Below, piece by piece: positions 8,132-9,858 of a stretch of 9,858 nucleotides of DNA (positions are counted from its first letter, which is position 1; the number at the start of each line of letters is the position of its first letter). Made by a program: the position numbers and the translations under genes. Source of the DNA: Rhodocyclales bacterium (lineage in GTDB: Bacteria; Pseudomonadota; Gammaproteobacteria; Burkholderiales; Rhodocyclaceae); assembly GCA_021286885.1 (NCBI GenBank), contig JAJTBM010000075.1:1-9858 (forward strand), written 5' to 3'. The notes beneath the pieces were generated by a model that made no database searches, was not told the origin of the DNA, and was given only the letters and a program-made list of their open reading frames with translations.

Positions 8132-8160
8132 ATTCTAAAAAAGAAAATTTTTATTACCAA
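8132..8160 (-). promoter_or_regulatory. Putative sigma70-type promoter of the encapsulin gene
   Basis: On the minus strand TTGGTA (8160-8155) and TAGAAT (8137-8132) are separated by 17 bases in an AT-rich tract that stands out from its GC-rich surroundings. Initiation near 8125 would leave a very short leader with the AAGGAG ribosome site at 8124-8119, which is tight; the nearby TTGACT (8173-8168) lacks a good -10 at standard spacing. Confidence 0.4.
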
Positions 8161-8175
8161 AAAGCATAGTCAAGT

Positions 8176-8198
8176 GTCCTGCCAGAGCCCGGCAGGAC
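8176..8198 (-). repeat. Hairpin between the XRE and encapsulin genes
   Basis: Arms GTCCTGCC (8176-8183) and GGCAGGAC (8191-8198) form a perfect 8-bp stem with a 7-base loop. On the minus strand a T5 tract comes only about 10 bases later, so it could be a weak terminator for the rhodanese-XRE transcript, an mRNA-stabilising hairpin, or an operator dyad next to the encapsulin promoter. Confidence 0.45.
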
Positions 8199-8237
8199 TC
8201 AACCAGCTATAGCCGGCAAATCAATTTCAAAGAGGTT

Positions 8238-8495
8238 TCAACCGGGCACGCGGGCGGGGACGCGGCCCTCCAGCCGGGCCAGCAGAATCGACGGGCGCAG
8301 GTGAAAGGCGACAGCCAGCTTACCCAGGGTGGTGAGGGACGGCAGGGCCTCGCCCCGCTCCAGATCCCCCACAAAGCTGCGGTTCAGCTCGGCGTGTTCG
8401 GCCAGGCGCTCCTGGGACCAGCCCCGGGCTTCGCGCAGATGGCGCAGCAGCAGGCCAAATTCGTTGGCGACAAGGTTTTTGGTGGATGCAGTCAT
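8238..8495 (-). CDS. XRE-family transcriptional regulator (encapsulin-side copy)
   Basis: An 85-residue single-domain HTH_3 protein. The motif runs FGLLLRHLREARGWSQERLA (13-32), the recognition helix is in LNRSFVGDLERG (37-48), and the scaffold PSLTTLGKLAVAF follows (52-64). There is no sensing domain. GGGAG lies six bases before the ATG, and only 15 bp separate it from the rhodanese stop, so the two genes are cotranscribed; the encapsulin gene starts 124 bp downstream after a hairpin and a likely promoter. It is a paralogue of the XRE protein at the end of the cysK unit, with about 36 of 67 aligned positions identical and no gaps. Both may read the same operator. Regulation of the encapsulin locus is inferred from position. 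Confidence 0.92.
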   Translation of the reverse strand: MTASTKNLVANEFGLLLRHLREARGWSQERLAEHAELNRSFVGDLERGEALPSLTTLGKLAVAFHLRPSILLARLEGRVPARVPG

Positions 8496-8510
8496 GGCGG
8501 GCTCCCGGGC

Positions 8511-9023
8511 TCAGTCCTGAATCCAGGGCAGGCCCCGGAAGCGCCAGCCCCCCAGGCCGCCGCGCCGCTGTGCTTCGTCCAGCTCGCCCTCAAAACCTTC
8601 CAGAATGTTGAAAACCTGGGTGAAACCGGCCTTGGCAGCCGCTTCGGCGGCGAGGGCCGAGCGCTTGCCGCTACGGCACAGGAAGAGCACCACCGCATCT
8701 GTTTTGACCTTGGCTTCCAGTTCCTTGACGAAGCGCGGGTTGCGGTTGAGGGACGTGCCCGTGGCCCAGGCCACATGCAGACCGGCAGGCACCTGGCCGA
8801 CAAACTTGCGCTCTTCGTTGGTGCGCACATCCACCAGGGTGGCGCGGCCCGATTGGATCAGGCTCCAGGCATCCACCGGGCTGAGGCCACCCGCATAGGG
8901 CAGGCCGGCAGACCGGGCCTGGCGGCGGGCCTGGTCGAGCAGGGTCTCGGCCAGATCGGCGCTACCGGGGATGGGGGCCGGCACCACATCACCGACCGAA
9001 GTTTCAAGGCTGGAATCAAGCAT
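8511..9023 (-). CDS. Single-domain rhodanese-like sulfurtransferase
   Basis: A 170-residue protein expected to carry sulfane sulfur as a cysteine persulfide. The rhodanese domain spans about 44-168: LSPVDAWSLIQSGRATLVDV (47-66) with the R-x-x-x-E turn, then the active loop CRSGKRS with C116 (116-122), and a closing GGLGGWRFRGLPW (155-167). Residues 1-43 form an acidic then Arg-rich helical extension (ADLAETLLDQARRQARSAGL) beyond a minimal domain. No signal peptide is seen, so it is cytosolic. GGAG stands seven bases before the ATG. It is the first gene of the rhodanese-XRE transcript. Rhodaneses recur in family 2A encapsulin loci; here it may pass sulfur to or from the encapsulated desulfurase. 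Which acceptor it serves is unknown. Confidence 0.93.
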   Translation of the reverse strand: MLDSSLETSVGDVVPAPIPGSADLAETLLDQARRQARSAGLPYAGGLSPVDAWSLIQSGRATLVDVRTNEERKFVGQVPAGLHVAWATGTSLNRNPRFVKELEAKVKTDAVVLFLCRSGKRSALAAEAAAKAGFTQVFNILEGFEGELDEAQRRGGLGGWRFRGLPWIQD

Positions 9024-9129
9024 GGAAGTTCTCCCGAAAATGATGCTGGCAACCGGCTGCAGCCAGCGAATGGGAGAACATTAACGAGGGGGGCGCGACG
9101 AACAAACCAAGAATAATTCAGAAGCTTTG

Positions 9130-9142
9130 CAGCAAATTGCTG
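9130..9142. promoter_or_regulatory. Short palindrome upstream of the rhodanese gene
   Basis: CAGCAA and TTGCTG flank a single A, a perfect 6+1+6 dyad about 107 bp upstream of the rhodanese start and just after the probable TonB-gene terminator. It is a candidate operator for the rhodanese-XRE transcript. The same motif was not found upstream of the encapsulin or cysK genes, which weakens the case. Confidence 0.25.
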
Positions 9143-9159
9143 ATAAACAAATCCACAAA

Positions 9160-9198
9160 CGCCACCACCCCCCGACCCGGAGGGGGCGGAGGGTGGCG
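9160..9198 (-). terminator. Probable terminator after the TonB-like gene
   Basis: CGCCACC (9160-9166) pairs with GGTGGCG (9192-9198), and inner C-runs pair with G-runs (9168-9173 with 9182-9186). On the minus strand a T-rich stretch (TTTGTGGATTTGTTT) follows. It lies about 57 bp past the TonB-like stop; the T tract is interrupted, so efficiency is uncertain. Confidence 0.55.
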
Positions 9199-9255
9199 CG
9201 TGAGTCGTACAGGATTCAGAACAATCAGCTTCCTGACCTGGGCCTGGGCCCGGGC

Positions 9256-9741
9256 TTAGTTGGCCTCGAACACGAACTGCTGGGTGGCCAGGATCTCACC
9301 GTCGCCGGTGGAGACGCATTTGTACTGGAGCATGGCGCTGCGCACGGCAGCATGGAACACCTTGGGGCCGGACAGGATGGTCACGTCCTTCACCACCCCA
9401 TCGCGGATCAGGGCCTGGGCCTTGACTACGCCGCTCACGCCCTCGGCCCCCCGGGGCACATCGGGCCGCACCTGGCCGGGGCAGCTGGCCCCGATATCGG
9501 CCCGAACCTGCTTGGGCGGTGCCGGAGGCGCCGCAGGCACGGGGGCCGGCGCCGGGGGTGCGATCACCGGCTCGGGCGGCGGCGTAGCCGTGGTGGACGA
9601 CAGCACCGGCGCGCTCGGCTGGGGCACCACCTCGGGGGGCGGCACATAGGCAGGCGGCGGCGTCTGGGTCTTGGGCGCCTGCTCCACCTTCACCACCTTG
9701 GGCGGAGGGGGCGGCGGCGGGAGGGTGACTTCCTGAATCAC
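9256..9741 (-). CDS. TonB-family C-terminal domain protein, probably 5'-damaged
   Basis: The predicted 161-residue product has a Pro-rich, periplasm-spanning linker (about 7-76, including seven consecutive prolines at 8-14) and a TonB C-terminal-like domain (about 78-161) with GVVKAQALIRDGVVKDVTIL at 104-123. Two cysteines (C87, C142) could form a disulfide as in some proteobacterial relatives. TonB proteins pass proton-motive energy to outer-membrane receptors and need an N-terminal membrane helix. None is present. The frame stays open upstream to a TGA at 9837-9835 and reads VIKKPLEAAVIQEV across the GTG at 9741, a run typical of TonB just after the membrane helix, so the true gene seems to begin further upstream and to be interrupted. 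GTG 9741 has GGAG six bases before it and might start a soluble fragment. Treat as a partial or decayed energy transducer. Confidence 0.65.
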   Translation of the reverse strand: MIQEVTLPPPPPPPKVVKVEQAPKTQTPPPAYVPPPEVVPQPSAPVLSSTTATPPPEPVIAPPAPAPVPAAPPAPPKQVRADIGASCPGQVRPDVPRGAEGVSGVVKAQALIRDGVVKDVTILSGPKVFHAAVRSAMLQYKCVSTGDGEILATQQFVFEAN

Positions 9742-9858
9742 CGCTGCCTCCAGGGGTTTCTTGATGACTGTCGCATCCCGGACGATGCCATAGACTTTAG
9801 CCGCTACCCACTTTTCATGGCCCGCAAGGCTATGTCAGAGTTAGTGGCTGAGCTCAAA

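Overview
The window looks like a chromosomal segment of a GC-rich proteobacterium. The CysK, EpsC-type serine acetyltransferase and TonB-like sequences suggest a betaproteobacterium, perhaps Rhodocyclales-like; that placement is an impression from protein style, not a measured assignment. Nearly all convincing genes lie on the minus strand, so transcription runs from high to low coordinates. The large plus-strand open frames are shadows of GC-rich genes.

Right part (about 2.77-9.03 kb, high GC) is a sulfur gene cluster built around a family 2A encapsulin. In transcription order it reads: single-domain rhodanese (9023-8511), small XRE regulator (8495-8238), encapsulin shell protein of the SrpI / family 2A type (8113-7184), SufS-like cysteine desulfurase with a ~229-residue low-complexity N-terminal extension (7209-5299), and a strong intrinsic terminator (5214-5259). 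A second unit follows: O-acetylserine sulfhydrylase cysK (5015-4038), serine O-acetyltransferase (4041-3076), a second XRE regulator (3079-2831), and another intrinsic terminator (2767-2802). The likely logic is that serine acetyltransferase and CysK make cysteine, the encapsulated desulfurase removes sulfur from cysteine and deposits it inside the protein shell, and the rhodanese moves sulfane sulfur in or out. Two related XRE proteins, one per unit, probably set expression.

Far right (9256-9858) holds the C-terminal part of a TonB-family protein whose expected membrane anchor is not found in frame, followed by a probable terminator.

Left part (1-2.7 kb) is visibly more AT-rich and looks like acquired or decaying DNA. 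It has an OLD/AAA15-type ATPase (1639-251) overlapping by 4 nt a second gene that runs off the window edge; together they resemble a two-gene ATPase-effector module, possibly defensive. A perfect 9+9 bp dyad sits just upstream of the ATPase. Between the ATPase and the sulfur cluster are a frameshifted small gene (2484-2085), a short stretch resembling IS30-family transposase, and otherwise no recognisable genes.
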